From a virus, in the IMG/VR virus record IMGVR_UViG_3300044707_000751, positions 1-43,695 of that record: a DNA stretch of 43,695 bases. One strand, written 5' to 3'. The translations under genes and the position numbers were made by a program. The number at the start of each line of letters is the position of its first letter. Position 1 is the stretch's first letter. Shown here piece by piece: positions 1 to 7,456 of the stretch. The notes below the pieces were generated by a model that worked only from the letters and a program-made list of their open reading frames with translations, was not told the DNA's origin and made no database searches.

Positions 1-1
1 T

Positions 2-1222
2 ACGGGTTTTTTAAATGCATTAGGAGAATCGCACTTATATGTAAATGTAAAGCGGTGTCCTAATCTTACAAGATGCTTAGAGCAGCAACCATTGGGAGAT
101 GATGGCAAGCCCGAAAAGAAAAAAGATATGGATCATATGTGCTTTTCTAGTAATACTCTTGTAGCTACTCCTAACGGTGCGATCGCATTTAAAAACTTGC
201 CAGAATCAGGATTTATTTATGTGGACAGTGAAACCATCGCGCCATATACAAATTGTGGCATTAAAAAACCTTTAGCACAGACGCTAAAGGTTACGCTAGA
301 TAATGGTAAAATAATAGAATGCACGCCAGACCATAAGTTTTTGACAGAACAGGGCTGGCGTGAATGCCAAAATCTATTAAACCAAGAAATATTATGCAGC
401 AAGTTGATCCAACAATATCAGGAAAATTCCAATTTTTTGATGGGATTAAATACAAAAGACGCGGCAAAAGCGGCGGCATTCGGTATTTTGTTAGGGCAAA
501 CTTTGTTAAGGGTGAAACCCAATATTTGCACCGCAAAGTCTGGGAATATCATCGCGGCGAAATCCCTAGAGGTTTTCAAATTCATCATAAAGACATTGAT
601 CCATCTAACAACAAATTGGACAATCTTGAGTGCATTGAAGCCGTTGAACATATGCGATTGCATAATCAGGAATGGAAAGAGCGCGATCCTGAAGGGTATG
701 CACTCAGTAAAAAAACAAGCATTGCTAACGCTCGTAAATACGCCTCTCTATGGCATAAAACGGATGAAGCAAGAGCGATGCACAGTGCAAACTCAAAAGC
801 AATCATTGAGCGAAACCGCAAAACTCTACCTGAAAAAACTTGTCCAATTTGCGATAAAGGATTTCAGCCATGCATGGGAGTCCAAGAATTTTGCTCCAAA
901 AAATGCAACAACATTAACAAGGCTAGAAACCGTAGATCATCAGGTATTGATAACGAATCAAGAAAATGTCAACATTGCGGATCTGAATTTATCACCAATA
1001 AATACGTTAAAAAACTTGGATGTTCTCCAACGTGTTCGCGTCATATCAATCGAACCGTCAAAGAATCAGGATGTTTATTGTCTTACAGTCCCTAGTCATG
1101 GTTACTTTTTATTAGCCGATGGTGAGATAGTTAAAAACTGCGATGCTGCGGGTTATGCTGCTTATAGATTATTACCAATTAGAGCAGGATCAGGATTCGG
1201 TACTAGTCGGGCGCGTGGGTAG
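2..1222 (+). CDS. terL: Terminase large subunit, C-terminal part (partial), interrupted by an intein
   Basis: The frame is open from the left edge, so the gene starts outside the window. The N-extein in the window is 46 codons (2-139) and the C-extein is 27 codons (1139-1219) plus the stop. Joining them gives ...KKKDMDHM|CDAAGYAAYRLLPIR, which fits the last conserved motif of the RNase H-like nuclease domain of phage terminases (D-x-x-D-A-x-x-Y). The large subunit translocates DNA into proheads and cuts the concatemer. The portal gene follows 204 bases downstream, as usual for packaging genes. The TTG at 92 is only an internal codon, not the start. The N-terminal ATPase domain is not visible, so the name rests on the motif, the end of the protein and the neighbours. 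Confidence 0.78.
   Translation, partial: TGFLNALGESHLYVNVKRCPNLTRCLEQQPLGDDGKPEKKKDMDHMCFSSNTLVATPNGAIAFKNLPESGFIYVDSETIAPYTNCGIKKPLAQTLKVTLDNGKIIECTPDHKFLTEQGWRECQNLLNQEILCSKLIQQYQENSNFLMGLNTKDAAKAAAFGILLGQTLLRVKPNICTAKSGNIIAAKSLEVFKFIIKTLIHLTTNWTILSALKPLNICDCIIRNGKSAILKGMHSVKKQALLTLVNTPLYGIKRMKQERCTVQTQKQSLSETAKLYLKKLVQFAIKDFSHAWESKNFAPKNATTLTRLETVDHQVLITNQENVNIADLNLSPINTLKNLDVLQRVRVISIEPSKNQDVYCLTVPSHGYFLLADGEIVKNCDAAGYAAYRLLPIRAGSGFGTSRARG
140..1138 (+). other. Intein (333 residues) in the terminase nuclease motif
   Basis: A Hint-type protein-splicing element in frame with the terminase. It begins with Cys (CFSSNTLVATPNG, block A), has a block B with T62 and H65 (ECTPDHKFL), and ends in HGYFLLADGEIVKN followed by Cys+1 (blocks F and G). 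The terminal Asn and the +1 Cys are present. The penultimate residue is Lys rather than the usual His, a variation found in some active inteins. Between blocks B and F lie about 235 residues that look like no endonuclease in this frame. The same DNA encodes an HNH protein in another frame. Splicing should restore a conserved nuclease motif, so the terminase probably needs it. Confidence 0.85.
364..1095 (+). CDS. HNH homing endonuclease nested out of frame inside the intein
   Basis: A 243-residue protein lies wholly within the intein but in the -1 (+2) frame relative to it. It has an HNH_3-type core at about residues 55-100: HRKVWEYHRGEIPRGFQIHH, then NN at 82-83, DNL at 86-88 and H96. Two zinc-finger-like units follow (C160/C163 with C177/C181, and C202/C205 with C220/C224). 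The ATG at 364 directly follows an in-frame TGA at 361, so nothing upstream can be part of it. No good Shine-Dalgarno is seen. The ORF starts about 11 codons after block B and ends inside block F. It probably cuts an intein-less terminase allele so that the element can home. The host frame stays open across the whole overlap. Confidence 0.8.
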   Translation: MPKSIKPRNIMQQVDPTISGKFQFFDGIKYKRRGKSGGIRYFVRANFVKGETQYLHRKVWEYHRGEIPRGFQIHHKDIDPSNNKLDNLECIEAVEHMRLHNQEWKERDPEGYALSKKTSIANARKYASLWHKTDEARAMHSANSKAIIERNRKTLPEKTCPICDKGFQPCMGVQEFCSKKCNNINKARNRRSSGIDNESRKCQHCGSEFITNKYVKKLGCSPTCSRHINRTVKESGCLLSYSP

Positions 1223-1396
1223 TGTATCTGTTGCTTTAGTTACCGTATCCTTGCTAATCGTAATCGACTCAAGCGCACTACGCGATCGCAAATCTTTGGG
1301 GACAACAACGCCTAACTTCTTAAGATTAGCTCTAATCTCTGCTACTTTGCCAGTATTAGCATGTGAAATAATTGCTAAATGTTTTTTTATAGACAT
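1190..1396 (-). CDS. Hypothetical small protein, antisense to the terminase end
   Basis: A 68-residue ORF starting MSIKKHLAIISHANTGKVAE fills the gap between terminase and portal on the opposite strand and overlaps the last 33 bases of the terminase. The middle is basic and helical-looking and the end is Ser/Thr-rich. No family is recognised and no ribosome binding site is visible. A lone - strand gene among late + strand genes could be a regulator, or the ORF may be chance. Confidence 0.3.
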   Translation of the reverse strand: MSIKKHLAIISHANTGKVAEIRANLKKLGVVVPKDLRSRSALESITISKDTVTKATDTLPTRPTSTES

Positions 1397-1426
1397 ATAA
1401 TAAAAACAAATCAATACTTATAGATT

Positions 1427-2989
1427 ATGTCGGAAATTGAAATCATTCAACCTAATGAAGCGTTTACATGGCGCTCCAATAAATTAGGTGAGAATAATAA
1501 AGCTAGCCCAAACTATAAACACCCTGATTATATTGAATATCAATATGATGTAGAGCGTTGCGAAGACTTCTATGAGGGGCGTAGAGCGTGGATATCAGGA
1601 CGTTATTACAGCAATTTTGACACAATTAAGCTACAGGAATATCTACCTAAGAACCCTGCTGAAGAAACCGAAGAGTATTTTGATCGGGCGCGACAAACTC
1701 TGTTTCATAACTTTTTCCGTCCATCGGTTGACATGTTTGCTGCATTGATAAGCAAATTTGACCTTACAGACAATGTAAGTGAATCAATACTTATCAATCA
1801 AAGCAATATTGACCTTAAGGGATCTGACTTAATCAGCTTCAAAACTGATGCAGATACGTGGGCATTACGTGATGGCTTTGCGGTAATAGTCGTCAGCTAT
1901 CCAGAGAATGCGATCGCTAATCCTAGACCATACTTAAACTTAATTGAACGTGATGACCTGATTAATTGGGATTTCACCTATGACGAAAGCGGCGCTGAAA
2001 AAATGACGCTAGCTGTTATTAAGCGTGAAGAAACCGAAAAGATTAATCAGTTTGCAAGTGAAGAAATTGAGACAAGATGGGTCTATTCTCTTGATGAAAA
2101 CGGCTTTGTAACCACGGAAAAATATTATAAGAGCATCGAAAAATCAAAGCCTACACGCGGTAAAAAAACAACATCAACAGAGCTATGGGTCAGATACGAT
2201 CCACCCGTGATTTTGCGCGATGCAAATCAGCAGCCATTGACCGAGATTCCGATTGTGATTTACTCAGTAAGCGATCGCGATGCTATCTGCTCAGCACCTC
2301 CCCTATTGGATTTGCTTGAAAAGGTAAAATGCCATTACCAGAATTACTCTAGCTATCAGCGCACAATCTATAAGTTACAGCCAACCTATAAACGCAAATG
2401 GGCTGACTTTATCCCAGATAATCCGCCCTCACTGGTGATTGGTGGGAGCTTAGCAATCGAATGCTCTAACGGCTCTGATGTTGGCGTTTTGCAGATTGAC
2501 CCGTCCGCAGTAGAACCTATGCGCCAAATGCTTTCAGATTTACGTGCAGAAATCAAAGCAGAGGCTTTATCCTTCTTGGGACAAGGATCGGTGCAGCAAA
2601 CTGATGACGAAATTGCTCTCAAGATGGCGCAGGGCAAAGCATCGTTACGCAAGTTTGCTTTAAGGCAAAAGAGCTTATGGCAAACGGTATTTAGTTTCTG
2701 GGATAGGTGGACAGGAGTAGAACCTACTGATGCGAGTATTGACGTGGATATCAATGTACTTGATAAGCCAGTCACTCCTCAAGAAGTGCAAGTGGTACTT
2801 GATGCTGTAGCCACTGGTACTATGGACGCTGACACGGGATCGGCTAAACTAAATCAGTTGCGATGGTTGCCTGAGGGGCTAAAACTTAGTGCGATCGCGC
2901 CGCCGCAAAGTATTCCTCAAACTAATAAAGTGATGATTAATAAGGTTGACGATTCAGAAGATGATAATGATGATGAGGTGCAATCATGA
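1427..2989 (+). CDS. Portal protein (DUF4055-like)
   Basis: 520 residues. The portal forms the dodecameric ring at the head vertex through which DNA is packaged and to which the tail attaches. The pattern YLPKNPAEETEEYFDRARQT followed by an HNFFRPSVDMFAALISKFDL stretch matches the start of the DUF4055 portal-like family. A central FLGQGSVQQTDDEIALKMAQ stretch and an acidic C-terminus (DDSEDDNDDE) follow. Length and position between terminase and scaffold fit. The ATG start has no clear Shine-Dalgarno, which is common in cyanobacteria. The stop overlaps the next start (ATGA), suggesting translational coupling. Confidence 0.82.
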   Translation: MSEIEIIQPNEAFTWRSNKLGENNKASPNYKHPDYIEYQYDVERCEDFYEGRRAWISGRYYSNFDTIKLQEYLPKNPAEETEEYFDRARQTLFHNFFRPSVDMFAALISKFDLTDNVSESILINQSNIDLKGSDLISFKTDADTWALRDGFAVIVVSYPENAIANPRPYLNLIERDDLINWDFTYDESGAEKMTLAVIKREETEKINQFASEEIETRWVYSLDENGFVTTEKYYKSIEKSKPTRGKKTTSTELWVRYDPPVILRDANQQPLTEIPIVIYSVSDRDAICSAPPLLDLLEKVKCHYQNYSSYQRTIYKLQPTYKRKWADFIPDNPPSLVIGGSLAIECSNGSDVGVLQIDPSAVEPMRQMLSDLRAEIKAEALSFLGQGSVQQTDDEIALKMAQGKASLRKFALRQKSLWQTVFSFWDRWTGVEPTDASIDVDINVLDKPVTPQEVQVVLDAVATGTMDADTGSAKLNQLRWLPEGLKLSAIAPPQSIPQTNKVMINKVDDSEDDNDDEVQS

Positions 2990-3357
2990 GTACATGGACA
3001 GCAACCGATGTCACCAACATCAAAACAATATTCAACCTTGAATATAAATATGTGCAACGCATCGAGGAAGCTCTTACAGATTTTGAGAATCAATATACTG
3101 CTACCGCGATCGCTGATTTGCAAACCAAAATCAATGAGGCGATCGCCCTGAAAGCAACCATCGCAGGAATAGAGCAAAGTGCAGACTTTGGAGTTACGAG
3201 TCAATCAGTCCCATCCTTTTACTCAATCACTCGCAAGGATGGCACTGAGGTAAGCGGCTATCGCAATGCCTATGACAGCCTCAAGCAGACTATTAGCAAT
3301 GAACTTAGATTGCAAGACGTTGCCCGAATCAATACAACTAGAATTATTAGAGCTTAG
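2986..3357 (+). CDS. Hypothetical head-region protein with helical N-terminus
   Basis: 123 residues, starting in an ATGA overlap with the portal stop, so it is almost certainly co-translated. The first 65 residues are predicted-helical (FENQYTATAIADLQTKINEA) and the end is polar (LRLQDVARINTTRIIRA). No family is recognised. Position between portal and scaffold suggests a connector or minor head role, but this is inference. HIP1 octamers occur inside the gene. Confidence 0.65.
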   Translation: MSTWTATDVTNIKTIFNLEYKYVQRIEEALTDFENQYTATAIADLQTKINEAIALKATIAGIEQSADFGVTSQSVPSFYSITRKDGTEVSGYRNAYDSLKQTISNELRLQDVARINTTRIIRA

Positions 3358-3365
3358 GAGAATTT

Positions 3366-4139
3366 ATGCGATTTCATTGGAATCATTATTTTTATCAATC
3401 TGAAACTACCGACGGTGACACAGGCGGGGGTGCTGATAATCCATTGGGCCCAAAGGGAGAAAAAGCTTTAGAAGCAACCAAACAGAAAGCGCGTGAACTC
3501 GAAAAACAACTTGCGGAAGAGCGTGAGAAAAATAAAAGATTTGAGGGTATCGACCTAGCCAAAGTTGAGGAGGCTCTCAAATTCCAGCAAGAGGCGGCGA
3601 TCCGTGAAGCTGAAGCTAAAGCCAATACAGAAGAAGCCCGCAAACTTGAAAGAGAACAAGCGGCTGCTGAGAAGAAACGTTTGCAAGCCGAAAAAGAGCA
3701 AGCTGAAAAGGAGAAACTAGCAGCAAGGGCAGAATTAACAGAGACTCGTATCGATGCAGCGATCGCTCTTAACTTGGCTAACACTGGTATCAAACCTCAG
3801 TACACTGGCTTACTATCCAAGGATCAGGAGTTTCGTGGTCAGCTAGCCTATATGACAAAAGCTGCCGATGGTGTTGATAATGATGGGATCTATGTTGTCG
3901 ATAAGTCTGGCGATCCTCGATATCATCCAGATGATCGCAATAAGTACCTACCTATCGATCTTTGGATTGAGACTGAGATTGCCAAAAAATATCCTGATAT
4001 GTTTGTTGCGCGTGTCGGTACTGGCGATGGCTTAAGCGGTAGACGTGGTAAGCGTGGCGGCGGTCTAGATATTGAAGCACTTGGCAAAATGAGTCCAACA
4101 CAACGAGCCGAAGAGGCAAGACGAATGAATTTAAGATAA
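3366..4139 (+). CDS. Capsid scaffold protein
   Basis: 257 residues. After a short N-terminus, residues about 30-125 are a highly charged coiled coil rich in Lys, Glu and Ala (QKARELEKQLAEEREKNKRF). A more globular part (ALNLANTGIKPQYTGLL) and a Gly/Arg-rich stretch (SGRRGKRGGGLDIEALGKM) follow. This layout, just upstream of the major capsid gene, is typical of phage scaffolding or minor structural proteins that guide prohead assembly. A TTAGGAG Shine-Dalgarno lies 6 bases before the ATG. Confidence 0.7.
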   Translation: MRFHWNHYFYQSETTDGDTGGGADNPLGPKGEKALEATKQKARELEKQLAEEREKNKRFEGIDLAKVEEALKFQQEAAIREAEAKANTEEARKLEREQAAAEKKRLQAEKEQAEKEKLAARAELTETRIDAAIALNLANTGIKPQYTGLLSKDQEFRGQLAYMTKAADGVDNDGIYVVDKSGDPRYHPDDRNKYLPIDLWIETEIAKKYPDMFVARVGTGDGLSGRRGKRGGGLDIEALGKMSPTQRAEEARRMNLR

Positions 4140-4141
4140 TC

Positions 4142-4175
4142 AACAAAAAAGGAGCGTAACAGCTCCTTTTTTGTT
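4142..4175. terminator. Bidirectional intrinsic terminator
   Basis: Perfect 14-bp stem (AACAAAAAAGGAGC with its complement) around the loop GTAACA, with A and T runs on the outer sides. It lies three bases after the scaffold stop and five bases from the end of the - strand methylase gene, so it can end both transcripts. Confidence 0.85.
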
Positions 4176-4179
4176 TGGC

Positions 4180-5021
4180 TCAAAATAATGTTAGCTGTCC
4201 TTTTGGTGCTGGTTTGGGCTTCTTGGTTTTTACAGGTGCAAACGGATCATGATTCTCAATCCTATTACGCATTACCTCGAAATAATGTTCATCCTTTTCA
4301 ATGCAAATGTAATTTCTGTTTGTGTTGATGGCGGCGATCGCTAATGTGCCACTCCCTGCGGTGTTGTCTAAGATTAGTTCGCCTTCTTGGGTGTAGGTTT
4401 TGATTAGGTATTCGATAAGTTGGGTAGGTTTCTGTGTGGGATGGGTTAATCCGCTATTATGTTTTGGCTTATTGAACTTAACAATCGTTTTGGGATACCT
4501 GAATGTTGTTAGGTTTTGACTTGAGTTTTTTACGAATCTACTGCCAGATGTCCCTAAAACAGAATTTTTCCCTTGTGTATTGGAAACAAAACCAGCGTCC
4601 CACATTTCAGGGTTATACGTTGTCCTTCCTTCGCAAAATACCGAAATATTCTCATGGTATTTTAACGGCTGGACTTTAGCTAATGCAGGATTACTCATGG
4701 CATCCTTCTCCCAAATCCACTCATACTTAAACCACTTAGGATTACTCATCACAAGCGCACTGGTAAAAGGCTGCGAGCCAAAAAGACAAATCGCGCCATT
4801 AGGTTTAATGATTCGCTTGTACTGCTCCCACAACAGATCAAAGGGAATAACAGAATCCCAATGACAAACAGTGATGCTCAACCGTAGGGGAGATCACAAA
4901 TAATACAGTCGATACTTTTATCTGGAATAAGCTGCATAGCCTCCAGACAGTCGGCATTGACGATACTATTAGGCGCGATCGCCCCTACTTCAAGACCCTC
5001 TATATTTGCGATTACATTCAA
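4180..5021 (-). pseudogene. N6/N4 DNA methyltransferase, frameshifted near the DLPY motif
   Basis: The long part (4180-4881, 233 residues) reads VCHWDSVIPFDLLWEQYKRI, FGSQPFTSAL, HPTQKPTQLIEYLI and DNTAGSGTLAIAA, the typical body of phage beta-class (N6_N4_Mtase) DNA methylases with a C-terminal AdoMet motif. The missing N-terminus is upstream in another frame: NADCLEAMQLIPDKSIDC then IICDLPYG, and a TGA stop at 4880-4878. The join DLPYG/ITVCHWDS suggests about five extra bases. A start for the N-terminal part could be TTG at 5021. As it stands the protein lacks its catalytic DLPY segment, unless a frameshift is programmed or the sequence has an error. The TTG at 4881 is unlikely to be a true start. 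Confidence 0.8.
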
Positions 5022-5042
5022 AGTAGAAACTCACTCAATCCC

Positions 5043-5070
5043 TTTATTGTAAAGCGTTTTGCGATATAAT
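5043..5070 (+). promoter_or_regulatory. Possible promoter of the first BRO-N gene
   Basis: A perfect -10 (TATAAT, 5065-5070) lies 68 bases before the BRO-N ATG. The best -35 with suitable spacing is a poor TTTATT (5043-5048, 16-base spacer). The -10 is convincing and the -35 is not, so an activator may be needed. Confidence 0.4.
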
Positions 5071-5082
5071 ATAGAAATACCC

Positions 5083-5116
5083 CGCGATGCTGAAACATCC
5101 GAGGCGTGATCAACCT
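5083..5116 (+). promoter_or_regulatory. Conserved leader element shared by the two BRO-N genes (copy 1)
   Basis: The 34-base stretch starting CGCGATGCTGAAACATCC and ending CAACCT is also found, with a few changes, at 40833-40866 before the other BRO-N gene. It sits 22 bases before the ATG here and 20 there. Both can form a short GATG/CATC hairpin. It is likely a control site for antirepressor expression, at DNA or RNA level. Confidence 0.5.
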
Positions 5117-5138
5117 TATCTTTTAGCCAAAGGTCAAT

Positions 5139-5849
5139 ATGACAAGTTTAGCAGTTTTTAACTTTGATTCTCAAGAAATCCGCTTTGTTGATGGTAAGCC
5201 AGTAGCCAATGACGTTGCGAAAGTTTTAGGGTATGCCGATCCTCAGTCTACTATTTCTAAGAAGGTAGATACAGAAAACAAAGGGGTTGCCAAAATGGCA
5301 ACGGCTGGCGGAGTGCAGTCTGTAACGGTTCTAGAAGAGGCTGGCATTTATCAACTTATTTTTGGATCTAAGTTGCCAAGTGCAAAAGCTTTTCAGAAAT
5401 GGGTGTTTTCTGACGTTTTACCAAGTATCCGCAAAACTGGTGGGTATGGAGTAACCACCGCTAATCCTAAAAAGGCGATCGCCCATTATTCAGATCGCTG
5501 TGCAGACATCCGAAAGAATTTGGTAAAGCCAAAAGGTCATTGGTGTGTCATTGAGAAGTGCAATCACCTTTTGTTGGAGGTTGAGAAAGCTGGTTATCCC
5601 ATTGATAAGTTCGATCTGTTAGATTCGAGCGTAGGGCGGCGCTATGCACAATACCGCCGTGAGATTGGCTACTCAGAGCCTACGCAGTCAGCGCACTATC
5701 AGCTACCACATTGCCCTCATCCTGTAACGATCGCTTGCTATCCAAGCAGTGAGCTTGGTATTTTCTCTGATTGGCTTGAAAGTATTTATGAGGAGCGTCA
5801 CCTCAACAAATATTTGCAGGAAAAGTATGGGAAACTCGCAAAAATTTAA
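5139..5849 (+). CDS. BRO-N domain antirepressor-like protein (copy 1)
   Basis: 236 residues. Residues 1-105 are a BRO-N domain (FDSQEIRFVDGKPVANDVAK, then LGYADPQSTISKKVD, LEEAGIYQLIFGSKLPSAKA and WVFSDVLPSIRKTGGYG). BRO-N proteins bind DNA and often act as phage antirepressors or regulators. The C-terminal half (IRKNLVKPKGHWCVIEKCNH ... YEERHLNKYLQEKYG) differs from that of the second copy at 40887 and is of a type seen in other antirepressors. The gene sits between scaffold and capsid genes, behind its own promoter region and leader, as an inserted accessory gene. Confidence 0.85.
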   Translation: MTSLAVFNFDSQEIRFVDGKPVANDVAKVLGYADPQSTISKKVDTENKGVAKMATAGGVQSVTVLEEAGIYQLIFGSKLPSAKAFQKWVFSDVLPSIRKTGGYGVTTANPKKAIAHYSDRCADIRKNLVKPKGHWCVIEKCNHLLLEVEKAGYPIDKFDLLDSSVGRRYAQYRREIGYSEPTQSAHYQLPHCPHPVTIACYPSSELGIFSDWLESIYEERHLNKYLQEKYGKLAKI

Positions 5850-5874
5850 ATTTATGCTATTTTATAAATAACTG

Positions 5875-5920
5875 ACTCAATAACTTTTGCTTATCGCAAT
5901 GTTCGCAAAAGTTATTGAGT
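5875..5920. other. Long hairpin upstream of the major capsid gene
   Basis: Perfect 16-bp inverted repeat (ACTCAATAACTTTTGC, 5875-5890, and its complement, 5905-5920) around a 14-base loop. No T run follows on the + strand, so it is a poor terminator for the BRO-N transcript. It could be an RNA processing or stability element for the capsid mRNA, or a partial terminator. Confidence 0.6.
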
Positions 5921-5967
5921 ACTAATAAAAGAATTTTTCGCAACGAATTTCTTTGATTTAGTGAGGC

Positions 5968-5990
5968 GCAATGCCAGCAGAAGGTATTGC
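5968..5990 (+). other. Second hairpin in the capsid gene leader
   Basis: GCAATGCC and GGTATTGC pair (8 bp with one G-T) around AGCAGAA, ending 27 bases before the capsid ATG. With the hairpin at 5875-5920 it makes the capsid leader strongly structured. Confidence 0.35.
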
Positions 5991-6017
5991 AAATCATTAG
6001 ATATAAAGAGAAAAAAG

Positions 6018-6950
6018 ATGGCATTAACCCTTACAGAAGCCGCAAAGATTGCGCTTAATGAAGGCAAAGTATTTGAATCGGCAATTATTGAGCAGTTCGC
6101 TAGCTCTAGCGGAATCCTCGAAAATATTCCCTTTGTGGATATCGCAGGTAATGCATATAGCTATAACCGTGAAGAAGCGCTTCCTGGTATCGGTTTTCGC
6201 GGTGTAAACGAAGGGTATGACGAATCGGTAGGCGTTGTTAACCCTGTAACCGAAACACTGTCTATCTTAGGCGGTGATCTTGATGTTGATAAATTCGTTA
6301 TCGACACAATGGGTATCGGTGTTCGCTCTCAGCATGAAATGATGAAGGTTCGGGCCCTAGCTTTGGCGTGGACAAAAGAATTTATCCAAGGCGATACAGC
6401 TACCAATATTAAAGCCTATGACGGATTGCGTAAGCGCTTGACTGGTACTCAGTTAATCGACAATGGCGCTACTTCTGGTGGTGATGTACTGAGCTTGGAA
6501 CGTTTGGACGCAACCATTGACGAGGTGACTAATCCTACTCACATCATCATGAATAAGACAATGCGACGGGTGCTGACTAGCGCTGCTCGTAATACGTCTG
6601 TGGGTGGTTACATCACTTATGAACTCGATAGTTTTGGTCGTAAAATTGCGTTTTATAACGATCTTCCTATCATCGTCTTGGATCAAGATGGCTCTAAGTC
6701 TCAGATCTTGCCTTTCACTGAAGCGGCTGCTTCTGGTACTGCTCAAACTACTTCGATCTATGTTGTCAGCTTTGACACGATGGGAGTACATGGTTTGCAA
6801 AACGGTGGTATGCAAATCCGCGATTTAGGCGAGCTAGATACTAAACCCGTATTTCGTACTCGTGTAGAGCATTACCAATCGATCGCAATTAAAGATGGTC
6901 AAGCGGCGGCTCGTTTGCGTTACATCAAGTCTGGCGCTGCTGTCGCTTAA
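6018..6950 (+). CDS. Major capsid protein
   Basis: 310 residues starting MALTLTEAAKIALNEGK, preceded by AGAGAAAAAAG. An upstream in-frame start at 5961 would add 19 basic residues and is less likely because it crosses a leader hairpin. N-terminal residues (LENIPFVDIAGNAYSYNREE) and the end (FDTMGVHGLQNGGMQIRDLG, KPVFRTRVEHYQSIAIKD) fit HK97-fold capsid proteins of the type that follow DUF4055-like portals. It builds the icosahedral shell. The neighbours (scaffold upstream, small structural genes downstream) agree. Confidence 0.85.
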   Translation: MALTLTEAAKIALNEGKVFESAIIEQFASSSGILENIPFVDIAGNAYSYNREEALPGIGFRGVNEGYDESVGVVNPVTETLSILGGDLDVDKFVIDTMGIGVRSQHEMMKVRALALAWTKEFIQGDTATNIKAYDGLRKRLTGTQLIDNGATSGGDVLSLERLDATIDEVTNPTHIIMNKTMRRVLTSAARNTSVGGYITYELDSFGRKIAFYNDLPIIVLDQDGSKSQILPFTEAAASGTAQTTSIYVVSFDTMGVHGLQNGGMQIRDLGELDTKPVFRTRVEHYQSIAIKDGQAAARLRYIKSGAAVA

Positions 6951-6951
6951 T

Positions 6952-6977
6952 TTAATCAGGGGATATCCCCTGATTAA
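6952..6977. terminator. Perfect palindrome after the capsid gene
   Basis: 13-base arms (TTAATCAGGGGAT and its complement) with no spacer, two bases after the capsid stop. There is no immediate T run; TATTTTTT comes about 20 bases later. It may be a weak terminator, an mRNA end stabiliser or a protein site. Confidence 0.5.
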
Positions 6978-7022
6978 TAATTCACAATGCTTTCAAGTAT
7001 TTTTTAAACAGGTAAAAACCTA

Positions 7023-7454
7023 ATGGCTACAACATTTTCAACTATTGCAGATCGGCGCGTTCGCGGTACTTACGACGCAGCGCTAGCCCTTCGTACCCCT
7101 GAAGCAGCGGCGCTATCTGCTACTACTTCCACAACTCGACTAGCCTTTGCTGTCCGCAAAATTGAAGCTTTTAAGGTGTGCTTTGATATTGAGGCATACA
7201 CCAGCTACAGCGCTGGTACTGCTGAATGGACGATCGCTGTTGACGTATCTGCTACCGTAGGCGGCTCTAGTACCGTAATCGGTACTATTCTCCCTGCTCA
7301 ATTAGCTGGTGCTGCTGGCGAACTAGAGATCGTATTTGGCGGCGCTGAAATTGCTGCTAAATTGGCGACTGCTGAAGCGATCGGCTTGGTTTGCACCAAG
7401 ACTGGCTCCCCAGGAAACTTGACCCTATCCGCTTGGATTGTACCTGTTCAGTAA
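7023..7454 (+). CDS. Small virion protein, possible capsid decoration protein
   Basis: 143 residues, rich in Ala, Thr, Ser and Gly with alternating beta-strand-like patterns (SYSAGTAEWTIAVDVSATVG, GAAGELEIVFGG). Composition, size and place directly after the capsid gene suggest a head decoration or minor virion protein. No family was named with confidence. Confidence 0.6.
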   Translation: MATTFSTIADRRVRGTYDAALALRTPEAAALSATTSTTRLAFAVRKIEAFKVCFDIEAYTSYSAGTAEWTIAVDVSATVGGSSTVIGTILPAQLAGAAGELEIVFGGAEIAAKLATAEAIGLVCTKTGSPGNLTLSAWIVPVQ

Positions 7455-7456
7455 TC

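Noticed and set aside
1143-1400. 85-residue + strand ORF after the intein
   Set aside because: Begins inside the terminase C-extein in another frame; hydrophobic Leu/Val-rich text without a family, and shares its DNA with the - strand ORF, which looks more protein-like.
2386-2775. 129-residue - strand ORF within the portal gene
   Set aside because: Antisense shadow of a well-supported portal gene; no start signal or family.
3395-3793. 132-residue - strand ORF rich in Ser and Ala
   Set aside because: Exact antisense shadow of the scaffold coiled coil; Lys/Glu codons read backwards give Ser, Ala and Leu.
4878-4890. Programmed -1 frameshift in the methylase
   Set aside because: The bases at the shift (TACGGTTGAG) lack a slippery heptamer, and joined text would still have two extra residues compared with related methylases.
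6453-6815. 120-residue - strand ORF in the capsid gene
   Set aside because: Antisense shadow; composition matches reverse reading of the capsid gene.
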